Source: Prolixibacteraceae bacterium (GTDB lineage: Bacteria; Bacteroidota; Bacteroidia; Bacteroidales; Prolixibacteraceae). From it: 11,534 nt of DNA. The notes under the pieces were generated by a model. That model did no database searches and had not been told where the DNA came from. It worked only from the letters and a program-made list of their open reading frames with translations. The stretch is from the NCBI GenBank assembly GCA_009782655.1, contig WRIQ01000017.1, positions 1 through 11,534 on the forward strand, read 5' to 3'. Positions 1-6,570 of the stretch are shown here, in pieces. The translations under genes and the position numbers were made by a program. The number at the start of each line of letters is the position of its first letter. Position 1 is the stretch's first letter.

Positions 1-60
1 ATTCTTTTGTATATAAATTTGTACAATGCGTTTATTTTAAGGTCTTTAACAAAACGAGGA

Positions 61-84
61 TATAAAAAACAGGATAATCCTGTC
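61..84 (-). terminator. Probable intrinsic terminator after the nucleoside transporter gene
   Basis: Read on the minus strand, ACAGG and CCTGT form a short stem around the loop ATTAT, and extra A-T pairs can narrow the loop. It is followed directly by a run of six T. It lies about 80 bases past the transporter stop codon, where a terminator for the minus-strand cluster is expected. The stem is short, so termination may be partial. The rest of positions 1-162 shows no convincing gene on either strand. Confidence 0.5.
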
Positions 85-162
85 ACCGTGGAAATCATGG
101 ATCAGACAAATGCAAAACCGAAGTGTAGAGCGCGTATCAAAAAATTTACGGAAAATAATCAA

Positions 163-1662
163 CTACCTCATTATCATCCCAATAATAGTAGCAGACATCA
201 GTGAAGTAAGCGTTCCGGCGATGACAGCGGGAATGCCGTATTTCGAGAGTAAAACCCGCTTGTTGGGCGCCAGCGAACCGATGCCGCCAATCTGAATGCC
301 GATGGATGCGATATTGGCAAATCCGCACAACATGTATGTGGCCATAATTATCGACTTATGGGAGAGCGCTCCCGCTGCTTTCAGGTCGGCAAGGCTGATG
401 TATCCGATAAATTCCGTCATTATCAGTTTTTCGCCCAGCAGGCTTCCCACGGCTGCGAGGTCGCCCACAGGCACGCCGATAAGCCACATCAACGGCGCAA
501 AGACATATCCAAGCAGCGCCTGCAGAGACAATTTCTGGTAGCGTCCATCGGTAGCGGCGGCCAGCACATCATTAACATTTGTCCATTCGCCAATTTTGCC
601 TGTGACAAAGTTAAACATAGCGATGAAGGCTATGAAAACCAACAACATTCCAGCCACATTCACAGCCAGTTTTACGCCTTCCGAAGTTCCGTTTGTAATG
701 GCGTCGAGAACGTTATGCCCTATTTTATCCTTACTCACTTTCACATCGGTATCGATTTCACTGTCGGGTGGCACCAGCATTTTCGAAAATACGATGGCCG
801 CCGGCGCAGCCATCACCGATGCGGTGAGCAAATGCTTGGCAAATTCGATCCGCAAAACTGGATCGTCGCCGCCCAGCATGGCTATGTATGCCGCCAATAC
901 GCCGCCCGCCAACGTTGCCATGCCTCCGGTCATCACCATCATGATTTCGGAATTTCCCATTTTGGGCAGATAGGCTTTTATCATCAACGGCGATTCGGTT
1001 TGCCCCAAAAAAATGTTGCCTGCAACCGACAGCGCCTCGGGGCCTGAAATCTTCAGCGAGCGGGTAAATACCCATGCCAACGCCCAAACCACTTTCTGGA
1101 TAATGCCCCAGTAAAAAAGCAGACTGGTCAAAGCAGAGAAAAATATAATGGTGGGAAGCACCTGAAACAAAAAAATATATCCATATTTGCTTGAGTCCAT
1201 CAGGTCGCCAAGGAGAAATTCGCTGCCCGCTTTTGTGAAATCGAGAATCTTAACAAAAATACGCCCGGCGAATTCAAATATCTCGCGCACAAAGGGAACA
1301 TACAAAACGCCCACCGCCAATATAAGCTGAAAAAGCAACCCAAAGAAAACGGTGCGCCAAGGAATTTGTTTTCTATTGTTGCTCAGCGCATAGCCGATTG
1401 CCAGCAAAACAGCCATTCCCAAAATTCCCCTCAACAGGTTGATTGCCGAAAAGGGCTCCCGGGGCGCTACCTCCGGCAACAATGTTGATGTATCAGTTTT
1501 TTTCTCCGCTTTGGCAGACGTTTCTTCCGAATGCGCAACAGCTACCGAATCGGCAACAGCGGCGCTACCGGACGCTATTGGCTCCTGCGTCTGCGCAAAT
1601 GCCGAAAACGAAAAAAGTGTAATGGTAATTAGTGAGAAGAGGAGAGATAAAAACTTATTCAT
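163..1662 (-). CDS. nupC: Concentrative nucleoside transporter (NupC/CNT family) with N-terminal signal peptide
   Basis: A 499-residue inner-membrane protein predicted to import nucleosides by cation symport. CNT signatures are visible in family order: GQTESP at 220-225, SVMAAP at 282-287, GYVFAPLMWLIGVP at 385-398, TEFIGY at 416-421 and CGFANIASIGIQIGG at 446-460. Multiple hydrophobic helices fill residues 75-499. The first 23 residues look like a cleavable signal peptide ending AFA before Gln24, followed by a Ser/Ala/Glu/Lys-rich linker of about 45 residues. E. coli NupC is about 400 residues, so the extra length is this N-terminal extension. The gene starts 14 bases after the nuclease stop codon, which suggests co-transcription. 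Substrate range (pyrimidine or purine nucleosides) and the coupling ion cannot be read safely from the sequence. Confidence 0.9.
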   Translation of the reverse strand: MNKFLSLLFSLITITLFSFSAFAQTQEPIASGSAAVADSVAVAHSEETSAKAEKKTDTSTLLPEVAPREPFSAINLLRGILGMAVLLAIGYALSNNRKQIPWRTVFFGLLFQLILAVGVLYVPFVREIFEFAGRIFVKILDFTKAGSEFLLGDLMDSSKYGYIFLFQVLPTIIFFSALTSLLFYWGIIQKVVWALAWVFTRSLKISGPEALSVAGNIFLGQTESPLMIKAYLPKMGNSEIMMVMTGGMATLAGGVLAAYIAMLGGDDPVLRIEFAKHLLTASVMAAPAAIVFSKMLVPPDSEIDTDVKVSKDKIGHNVLDAITNGTSEGVKLAVNVAGMLLVFIAFIAMFNFVTGKIGEWTNVNDVLAAATDGRYQKLSLQALLGYVFAPLMWLIGVPVGDLAAVGSLLGEKLIMTEFIGYISLADLKAAGALSHKSIIMATYMLCGFANIASIGIQIGGIGSLAPNKRVLLSKYGIPAVIAGTLTSLMSATIIGMIMR

Positions 1663-1676
1663 AGGTGCTAATTTTA

Positions 1677-2261
1677 CTATTTTTTCCTGCGATAAATTTC
1701 GTCGCGAATGAACGAGGCCTTCTCGTAGTCTTCATTTTCAATGGCATCGCTCAGCATATCTTGCAATTCCGACAAAGTATAATTTTTATAATATGATTTA
1801 CCCGTCGTCCAAGTGGGGACGTCGTCGGCTTTGTGAAACTCTTCATTTTCTGTTCCCAAAACAACGCCGGCTTTGTGCAATATCTCATCGGTGGTAAAAA
1901 TAGGACTGTCGAACCTCAACGAAAGCGCAACCGCATCGGACGTGCGCGAATCGACCCTGACAATTTCGCCGTCTTTTTCGAATTTTAATTCCGAGAAAAA
2001 AATGCCCTCCGAGAGCTTGTATATCATCACCTCAAGCAGGTTGATTCCAAAAACATCGGCCATATTTTTTATCAGATCATGCGTCAACGGGCGGGGCGGC
2101 TGTAGGCCTTCCAACTGGATGGCTATCGCCTGCGCTTCAACCGGACCGATTATAATGGGCAAACGCCTGTCGCCCATAGCTTCACCCAAGATAAGGGCAT
2201 ACGCACCCGATTGTACCTGACTGACTGTCAATCCTGTAATTTCCAATTTTATTTTTTGCAT
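1677..2261 (-). CDS. Bifunctional nuclease family protein (DUF151) with C-terminal UVR motif
   Basis: A 194-residue protein. Residues 1 to about 135 form the DUF151/BFN domain, with conserved blocks LPIIIGPVEAQAIAIQLEG (34-52), RPLTHDL (57-63) and DSRTSDAVALSLR (104-116). Residues 163-194 match the UvrB/UvrC (UVR) helical hairpin (LSELQDMLSDAIENEDYEKA and following), a protein-interaction motif. This two-part architecture is common in Bacteroidota. Family members have been reported to have RNase and DNase activity, but which nucleic acid this one acts on is not visible. There is no signal peptide, so it is probably cytoplasmic. It starts two bases after the stop of the decayed upstream frame and ends 14 bases before the transporter, as in an operon. 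Since the upstream gene is broken, a promoter may lie inside it; TATATTTG on the minus strand at 2296-2303 is a weak candidate without a good -33 partner. Confidence 0.9.
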   Translation of the reverse strand: MQKIKLEITGLTVSQVQSGAYALILGEAMGDRRLPIIIGPVEAQAIAIQLEGLQPPRPLTHDLIKNMADVFGINLLEVMIYKLSEGIFFSELKFEKDGEIVRVDSRTSDAVALSLRFDSPIFTTDEILHKAGVVLGTENEEFHKADDVPTWTTGKSYYKNYTLSELQDMLSDAIENEDYEKASFIRDEIYRRKK

Positions 2262-2263
2262 GG

Positions 2264-2904
2264 TTAATAGTTTGTCATATCAAAAATATGAGAAGCAAAT
2301 ATAGCAATCATTCCCGAATTTGGAAACTCTTTGGAAAAATGGAATAAACTCATCACCGCATCCACATCCTTTTTGCCCGCTGGGTTCTTCAACCGCGACA
2401 TAAGGCTGGCAAAATCCCTTTGATCCATATCGGCCATAATCTCACTGTTGATGCTCCCCAAAATATATTTCTCAAGTTGCTGGGCGGCATCCTTTATCCT
2501 TTCTGGTTCGCGCTCCTTTGCTTTATCTCTTTCAGACTTGCAGCCAAGCGGTTACGCTCAATCCTCAAATCCTTACTCTTGCTACGCGCATCTTCCAGTT
2601 TCGCGACCAGTTTGCCTGCCTCTTTCGAACATATATACACTATCCCTTTCTGCTCTATCCCTTGGGGCGTGTTCTTCAACTATTACATCAGGATTGGTAT
2701 AACCCGTCAGGTTCTCTGCTTCGTCATACTGGGGAAAAACAACAGAGCCGTTCCATCGGCCACTATACGTCCTGCTTCGTCAATCCTGCCCACATTCAAA
2801 ATACCGATTTTCCCTGTGTCCCGCTCCCGCACGAAAATAATACCGTCGTCAGTATTGGAACCAATTTCGTAAACATCATGCGCCTATTGAATCATTGAGT
2901 CCAT
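2264..2904 (-). pseudogene. Multiply frameshifted gene, possibly a lipoprotein remnant
   Basis: No single frame is open here, but protein-like sequence continues across alternating frames on the minus strand. One frame reads VYEIGSNTDDGIIFVRERD and on to about 2720. The next gives PQYDEAENLTGYTNPDVIVE down to about 2680. The first frame resumes with the charged helix KEAGKLVAKLEDARSKSKDL, and after about 2535 the second frame gives ERDKAKEREPERIKDAAQQL and runs to the stop at 2264. That implies at least three frameshifts, and an in-frame TAG lies at 2884-2886. In the third frame, a start at 2879 gives a short lipoprotein-like signal (MMFTKLVPILTTVLFSC). The 3' end sits two bases from the nuclease start, so this was probably the first gene of that operon. 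The family is not recognised. A charged helical segment followed by a PNS-type motif (EFPNSGMIA) loosely recalls DUF4369/thioredoxin-like lipoproteins, which is speculation. Assembly or sequencing errors could also explain the breaks. Confidence 0.6.
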
Positions 2905-2964
2905 TGAAAAATTTCCCTGTTTCTTAACTCTGTGTAACTGTTTTTCAAAAAAATAAATACCGGT

Positions 2965-2994
2965 TTGGAAATCATTCAAAAATGATTACTTTTG
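2965..2994 (+). promoter_or_regulatory. Promoter of rplU-rpmA (Bacteroidota type)
   Basis: TTG at 2965-2967, a 19-base spacer, then TACTTTTG at 2987-2994, matching TAnnTTTG. Transcription should start near 3000, leaving a leader of about 80 bases before rplU. It faces away from the decayed gene on the other strand. Confidence 0.8.
2970..2987. promoter_or_regulatory. Dyad-symmetric possible operator in the rplU promoter spacer
   Basis: AATCATT, four bases (CAAA), then AATGATT: a perfect 7-bp inverted repeat filling most of the spacer between the -33 and -7 elements and touching the first base of the -7 element. A protein bound here would block RNA polymerase. No regulator gene is visible nearby, and the match could be chance in A+T-rich DNA. 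Confidence 0.4.
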
Positions 2995-2999
2995 CACTC

Positions 3000-3081
3000 C
3001 CAAAAAGTTCGTTCAGGCAATAAAGTGAAGAACGTGAGGTTATTCCGCCTGCCGGACATAAACTAAAAATTAGAAAAATAT
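3000..3081 (+). promoter_or_regulatory. Structured 5' leader of rplU, candidate ribosomal-protein autoregulatory element
   Basis: A hairpin forms from CAGGC (3014-3018) with GCCTG (3047-3051), continued by AATAA (3019-3023) with TTATT (3040-3044); a CC bulge at 3045-3046 separates the two helices on the 3' side. The 16-base loop contains GAACG (3030-3034), which can pair with CGTTC (3010-3014) just 5' of the stem, giving a possible pseudoknot that shares only one base with the main stem. Ribosomal protein operons often carry such leaders bound by one of their own products; binding by L21 here is inference. Confidence 0.5.
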
Positions 3082-3393
3082 ATGTACGCAATCGTTGAAA
3101 TTGCAGGCCAGCAATTCAAAGTAGAAAAAAACAAGAAAGTTTTTGTGCACAGGTTGCCTGTGGAAGAAGGTGGTTTGATCGACTTCGAGAAGGTTTTGCT
3201 TGTGGACAACGACGGAGTGGTTTCTGTGGGAACTCCCGTTGTGGAAGGCGCCAAAGTGACCGTCAAAGTGCTTGAACACGTAAAAGGCGACAAAGTATTG
3301 GTATTCAAAAAGAAAAGAAGGAAAAGCTATCAAAAAATGAATGGCCATCGCCAATGTTTCACGCAGGTGCTTATTGAAGAAATTGTCGGATAA
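3082..3393 (+). CDS. rplU: 50S ribosomal protein L21
   Basis: A 103-residue protein of the usual L21 length, binding 23S rRNA in the large subunit. It starts [19 protein letters not shown], the standard L21 N-terminus. The C-terminal rRNA-binding signature is present as [20 protein letters not shown] (residues 70-89), followed by QCFTQVLI. It is the first gene of a two-gene operon, with 15 bases before rpmA, the pairing found in most bacteria. A near-consensus promoter and structured leader precede it. The start fits the family length, with an A-rich stretch rather than a strong ribosome-binding site in front of it. Confidence 0.98.
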   Translation: MYAIVEIAGQQFKVEKNKKVFVHRLPVEEGGLIDFEKVLLVDNDGVVSVGTPVVEGAKVTVKVLEHVKGDKVLVFKKKRRKSYQKMNGHRQCFTQVLIEEIVG

Positions 3394-3408
3394 TTAAAAC
3401 AAAAAGAA

Positions 3409-3681
3409 ATGGCTCATAAGAAAGGTGTAGGTAGTTCGAAAAACGGACGCGAATCGGAAAGCAAACGGCTTGGCGTGAAAATATACGGAGGCCAGTTTGC
3501 AAAAGCAGGCAACATTTTAGTTCGCCAGAGAGGCACAAAACATCATCCGGGAAGCAACGTGGGTGTAGGCAAAGACCACACTCTGTTTGCATTGATTAAC
3601 GGCACAGTGGTTTTCAGCAAAAAACGCGACAACAAATCGTATGTTTCCGTTGAACCCATCGCTACGGTTGAAAGCAACTAA
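3409..3681 (+). CDS. rpmA: 50S ribosomal protein L27
   Basis: A 90-residue protein starting [20 protein letters not shown], the classic L27 N-terminus that reaches toward the peptidyl-transferase centre. The signature [15 protein letters not shown] lies at residues 34-48. The protein begins directly with MAHKKG, without the extra cleavable N-terminal peptide found in Firmicutes L27. It shares a transcript with rplU, and the operon ends at the terminator 40 bases after its stop codon. Confidence 0.98.
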   Translation: MAHKKGVGSSKNGRESESKRLGVKIYGGQFAKAGNILVRQRGTKHHPGSNVGVGKDHTLFALINGTVVFSKKRDNKSYVSVEPIATVESN

Positions 3682-3720
3682 GTTCATTGAATTCGAGAAA
3701 TTAGTAGAAGTTAATATTTT

Positions 3721-3756
3721 AAGGGTGTATCACTTACGTGGTCACCCTTATTTTTT
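3721..3756 (+). terminator. Intrinsic terminator of rplU-rpmA
   Basis: AAGGGTG (3721-3727) pairs with CACCCTT (3743-3749). After a one-base bulge, ATCAC (3729-3733) pairs with GTGGT (3738-3742), with one T-G wobble, around the loop TTAC. Six T follow at 3751-3756. The stem strength and T tract fit a Rho-independent terminator, which separates this operon from serS. Confidence 0.85.
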
Positions 3757-3819
3757 ATACTTTTACCGGCCGAAAGCGGTGCTGTTTTCGCTATTTGTTT
3801 AATCTAAAAACTTTTGAAT

Positions 3820-5091
3820 ATGCTCGTTTTAAAATATGTTTATGAAAATCCCGAAGACGTTATCGGGCGTTTAGCCAAACGACATTTCGATGCGCACGAA
3901 ATTGTAGGCAACATCATCAAACTGCGCGAGGAAAAAAATCAGGCGCAGTTGCGTTCCGACAATGCCAAAGCCGAGATGAACCGCCTTTCGAAAGAGATTG
4001 GCATTATGTTTCAGCAGGGACGCCGCGACGAAGCAGAAAAGGCGAAACAGCAAACCGCCGAACTCAAAGAGAGCATCAGGCAATACGATCAGGTTTTTGA
4101 CCAAATAGACGAACAAGTGCAGCAACTGCTGGTTTTGCTCCCCAACCTGCCTCACAAATCAGCGCCGACGGGAAAAAATGTGGATGACAATCAAGTGGTT
4201 CGCAGCGGCGGCGTTATTCCTGAGCTTACTGGAAATGCCCTTCCCCACTGGGAACTTGCTTCGAAATATAACCTCATCGATTTTGAACTGGGCGTCAAGC
4301 TCGCCGGCGCAGGTTTTCCCGTCTATCGTGGAAAAGGCGCCCGATTGCAGCGTGCACTTATCAACTTCTTCCTGAACGAAGCCCGCGAAAACGGCTACGA
4401 AGAGATTCAGCCACCCCTGATGGTGAACGAAGCGTCAGGATTCGGCACGGGACAACTTCCCGACAAAGAGGGGCAGATGTACCACATCACCGAAGATAGT
4501 TTTTATATGATACCCACTGCCGAAGTGCCCGTCACCAACATATACCGAGATGTGATTCTCGACAGCAAAGCGTTGCCGGTAAAAAATACGGCCTACAGCG
4601 CCTGCTTCCGTCGCGAAGCCGGCTCATACGGCAAGGATGTACGCGGGCTGAACCGCCTCCACCAGTTCGACAAGGTAGAAATTGTGCAGATTGCCCATCC
4701 CGAAAAATCATACGAAACATTGGAAGAAATGGTCTGCTATGTGGAATCTTTAGTGCAAAAGCTGGAACTGCCCTACCGTATCCTGAGGCTTTGCGGCGGC
4801 GACATGGGATTCACCTCGGCGCTGACCTACGATTTTGAGGTTTGGTCGGCAGCACAGAAAATGTGGCTTGAGGTGAGCTCCGTTTCCAATTTCGAATCGT
4901 TCCAAGCCAACCGCCTAAAACTTCGCTTCCGCGACGAGCAGGAGAAAAAACCACAGTTGGCGCACACCCTCAACGGAAGCGCGTTGGCCCTCCCGCGCAT
5001 CGTAGCCGCCCTTCTCGAAAACAACCAAACCCCCGAAGGAATCCTCATTCCTCCGGCGCTGGCAACATGGTGCGGCTTTGATAAAATCTGA
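3820..5091 (+). CDS. serS: Seryl-tRNA synthetase
   Basis: A 423-residue class II synthetase that charges tRNA-Ser (and tRNA-Sec where present) with serine in the cytoplasm. Residues about 28-105 form the long charged coiled coil that grips the tRNA variable arm. The catalytic core shows TAEVP (233-237), motif 2 FRREAGSYGKDVRGLNRLHQ (263-282), the serine-pocket region EVSSVSNFESFQANR (351-365) and motif 3 LNGSALALPRIVAALLENN (384-402). The ATG at 3820 is preferred: the protein then begins MLVLKYVYENPEDVI, as usual for SerRS. A TTG two codons upstream would extend it, but nothing supports that. A terminator precedes the gene, so it should have its own promoter; I found only a weak candidate (TACTTTTA near 3757-3764). 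Confidence 0.97.
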   Translation: MLVLKYVYENPEDVIGRLAKRHFDAHEIVGNIIKLREEKNQAQLRSDNAKAEMNRLSKEIGIMFQQGRRDEAEKAKQQTAELKESIRQYDQVFDQIDEQVQQLLVLLPNLPHKSAPTGKNVDDNQVVRSGGVIPELTGNALPHWELASKYNLIDFELGVKLAGAGFPVYRGKGARLQRALINFFLNEARENGYEEIQPPLMVNEASGFGTGQLPDKEGQMYHITEDSFYMIPTAEVPVTNIYRDVILDSKALPVKNTAYSACFRREAGSYGKDVRGLNRLHQFDKVEIVQIAHPEKSYETLEEMVCYVESLVQKLELPYRILRLCGGDMGFTSALTYDFEVWSAAQKMWLEVSSVSNFESFQANRLKLRFRDEQEKKPQLAHTLNGSALALPRIVAALLENNQTPEGILIPPALATWCGFDKI

Positions 5092-5249
5092 TTTCCCAAG
5101 AACCCTTTAATGCCAAGCTGAAAGGCTTGAACAATTGGTAACCGCAGGTGAGCAGAGCGACTTGCGGAGGCCAATCCTTCCAAAGAAATCAGAGGCGTCT
5201 CTCTGCTCAGCGAAACACCCCTGTAAATTAACTGTTTCTAATAAAAAAA
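5092..5249. other. Structured spacer between convergent serS and pmbA
   Basis: No gene is seen. CAAGC (5114-5118) can pair with GCTTG (5125-5129). CCGCAGGT (5142-5149) pairs with ACTTGCGG (5160-5167), with one G-T wobble. The loop of that second hairpin, GAGCAGAG (5150-5157), is exactly complementary to CTCTGCTC (5201-5208), so a long-range or pseudoknot pairing is possible. Neither end has a classic stem followed by a T run in the right direction for serS or pmbA, so this is not a simple bidirectional terminator. It could be a dispersed intergenic repeat or a structured RNA end. Confidence 0.45.
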
Positions 5250-6569
5250 CTACAATCCACTGAAATCCACGCCATCGAAGAGCAGTGCAGGAATTTTCCA
5301 GCTTGACGATTTGCGTGGGTCATTTCCGACAGCAACCAGATTGTTCCAAAGTGTCAGAATGTTTCCGGTGATGTTCATCTCGGAAACCGGCTGCACACGT
5401 TTTCCTTTTTCGATGAGGAAACCTTCTATTCCGTATGAAAAGTCGCCTGTTGAGGAGTTGCTGTTACCGCCGTTGAAGCCGGTCACCAAAATACCTTTGT
5501 CAATGGTAGCGACCAGCCCTTCGGTATCTTTGTCGCCCATTTTCATGGTCAGAATTGAGGGTGCGCCGATGGTTGGCGAAACACCCAGTTTATTGGCATT
5601 GTAAACGTCGATAAAATAGGTTTTCAACATGCCGTTTTCTATAACGGGTTGCCGCTGGGTGGCTATTCCTTCGCCGTCGAAATAACGCGCCCCAAATGAT
5701 TTGGGCATGTGCGGTTCGTCTATAAGCGTCACATTTTCTCCCATAACTTTCTCATTCAGCTTGTCTAACAAAAACGAATTTTTCTGTTGAATGGAAGAAC
5801 CGTATATAGCGCTGATTATCGGCGATATCATTTGTTGGGAATTGATATTGTCGAGTAGCATGGGATATTTTCCCGATGCCGTTTTCTTTTGTCCGAGCCT
5901 GCTCAGCACGCGTTCCAGCGCTTTGGAGCCGATTCCTTTTTTTACCAAATCGCTAAAAAACAACGACGAATCGTACCACCACGAACTTGGGCGTGCTTCG
6001 CCTTCATCTTTCACACTCACACTTGCCGAAATGTTGAAGCTCGTCGAGGCGTTTTCACCTTCAAAGCCGTTGCTGTCAATGATGTATCTTGAGCTTTTTT
6101 CATCGCCAAATGACGAATTAGCCGAGATAATACGCTTGTCTCTGTCCATAATTTCGGAGCATGCTTCCATGGCCAGCCTTACTTTTTCATCGGCATCCAC
6201 CGAGTCGAAACCGGCGTCGTCCATCTGCAATTCGGGGCTTCCGCCTTTGTAGTATAATGATGGATCAGGCAGCGTACGGGCCTTATCTTCTGCCAAATAG
6301 CGTGTAGAGTCGATGCCATTTTTGATAAACATCTCCAACTCTTTTCGGTCGAGGCGGTTGGTAGAATATGAGCCATACCGGCCACCAACATAGAGATTAA
6401 TAACCAGTCTGCTTTCGGAAGCCTGTTGCAAGCAGTCTATTTTCATATCGCGAATTTCGAAGGAACTGTTTGTTCCGCTATACAGCGAAACGCGCGAAGC
6501 CTGACATCCGTTTTTCAGGGCAACGTCCATCGCCCATTGAGCCAGCTTTTTATTTTCGTTTGAAATCAT
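5250..6569 (-). CDS. pmbA: TldE/PmbA-like subunit of the TldD/TldE metallopeptidase
   Basis: A 439-residue member of the TldD/PmbA (U62) family. As in TldE/PmbA, it lacks the zinc-binding HExxxH. Family landmarks are DGEGIATQ (298-305), the glycine/serine-rich GFNGGNSNSSTGDFSYGIEG (364-383), PVSEMNITGN (394-403) and the C-terminal PALLFDGVDFSG. In E. coli the TldD-TldE heterodimer degrades unfolded peptides and matures microcin B17 and CcdA-type substrates; only TldD holds the metal. No signal peptide is seen: the start MISNENKKLAQWAMDVALKN is soluble and agrees with the family. The start lies one base after the tldD stop, and the GGAGGAGAG ribosome-binding sequence lies inside the end of tldD, so translation is probably coupled. 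There is a T run after the stop (minus strand) but no clear stem. Confidence 0.93.
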   Translation of the reverse strand: MISNENKKLAQWAMDVALKNGCQASRVSLYSGTNSSFEIRDMKIDCLQQASESRLVINLYVGGRYGSYSTNRLDRKELEMFIKNGIDSTRYLAEDKARTLPDPSLYYKGGSPELQMDDAGFDSVDADEKVRLAMEACSEIMDRDKRIISANSSFGDEKSSRYIIDSNGFEGENASTSFNISASVSVKDEGEARPSSWWYDSSLFFSDLVKKGIGSKALERVLSRLGQKKTASGKYPMLLDNINSQQMISPIISAIYGSSIQQKNSFLLDKLNEKVMGENVTLIDEPHMPKSFGARYFDGEGIATQRQPVIENGMLKTYFIDVYNANKLGVSPTIGAPSILTMKMGDKDTEGLVATIDKGILVTGFNGGNSNSSTGDFSYGIEGFLIEKGKRVQPVSEMNITGNILTLWNNLVAVGNDPRKSSSWKIPALLFDGVDFSGL

Positions 6570-6570
6570 A

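Noticed and set aside
7..204. 65-codon plus-strand frame at the left edge
   Set aside because: It has no recognisable domain, crosses the probable terminator at 61-84 and overlaps the end of the transporter gene.
358..1047. 229-codon plus-strand frame opposite the nucleoside transporter
   Set aside because: The composition is low in hydrophobic residues and odd (many His, Arg, Cys), with no motif, and the opposite strand has unmistakable transporter motifs.
2281..2303. Minus-strand TATTTTTG and TATATTTG as promoters for the nuclease gene
   Set aside because: Neither has a TTG at the right distance, and such 8-mers are common by chance in A+T-rich DNA. Kept only as a weak possibility in the gene entry.
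2420..2872. 150-codon open frame on the plus strand, hydrophobic, ending just before the rplU promoter
   Set aside because: It lies antisense to the charged coiled-coil remnant, whose Lys and Glu codons read as Phe and Leu on the other strand, which explains the hydrophobicity. It shows no family motif or start signal.
3814..3819. TTG start two codons upstream for serS
   Set aside because: The ATG at 3820 gives the usual SerRS N-terminus, and nothing supports the longer form.
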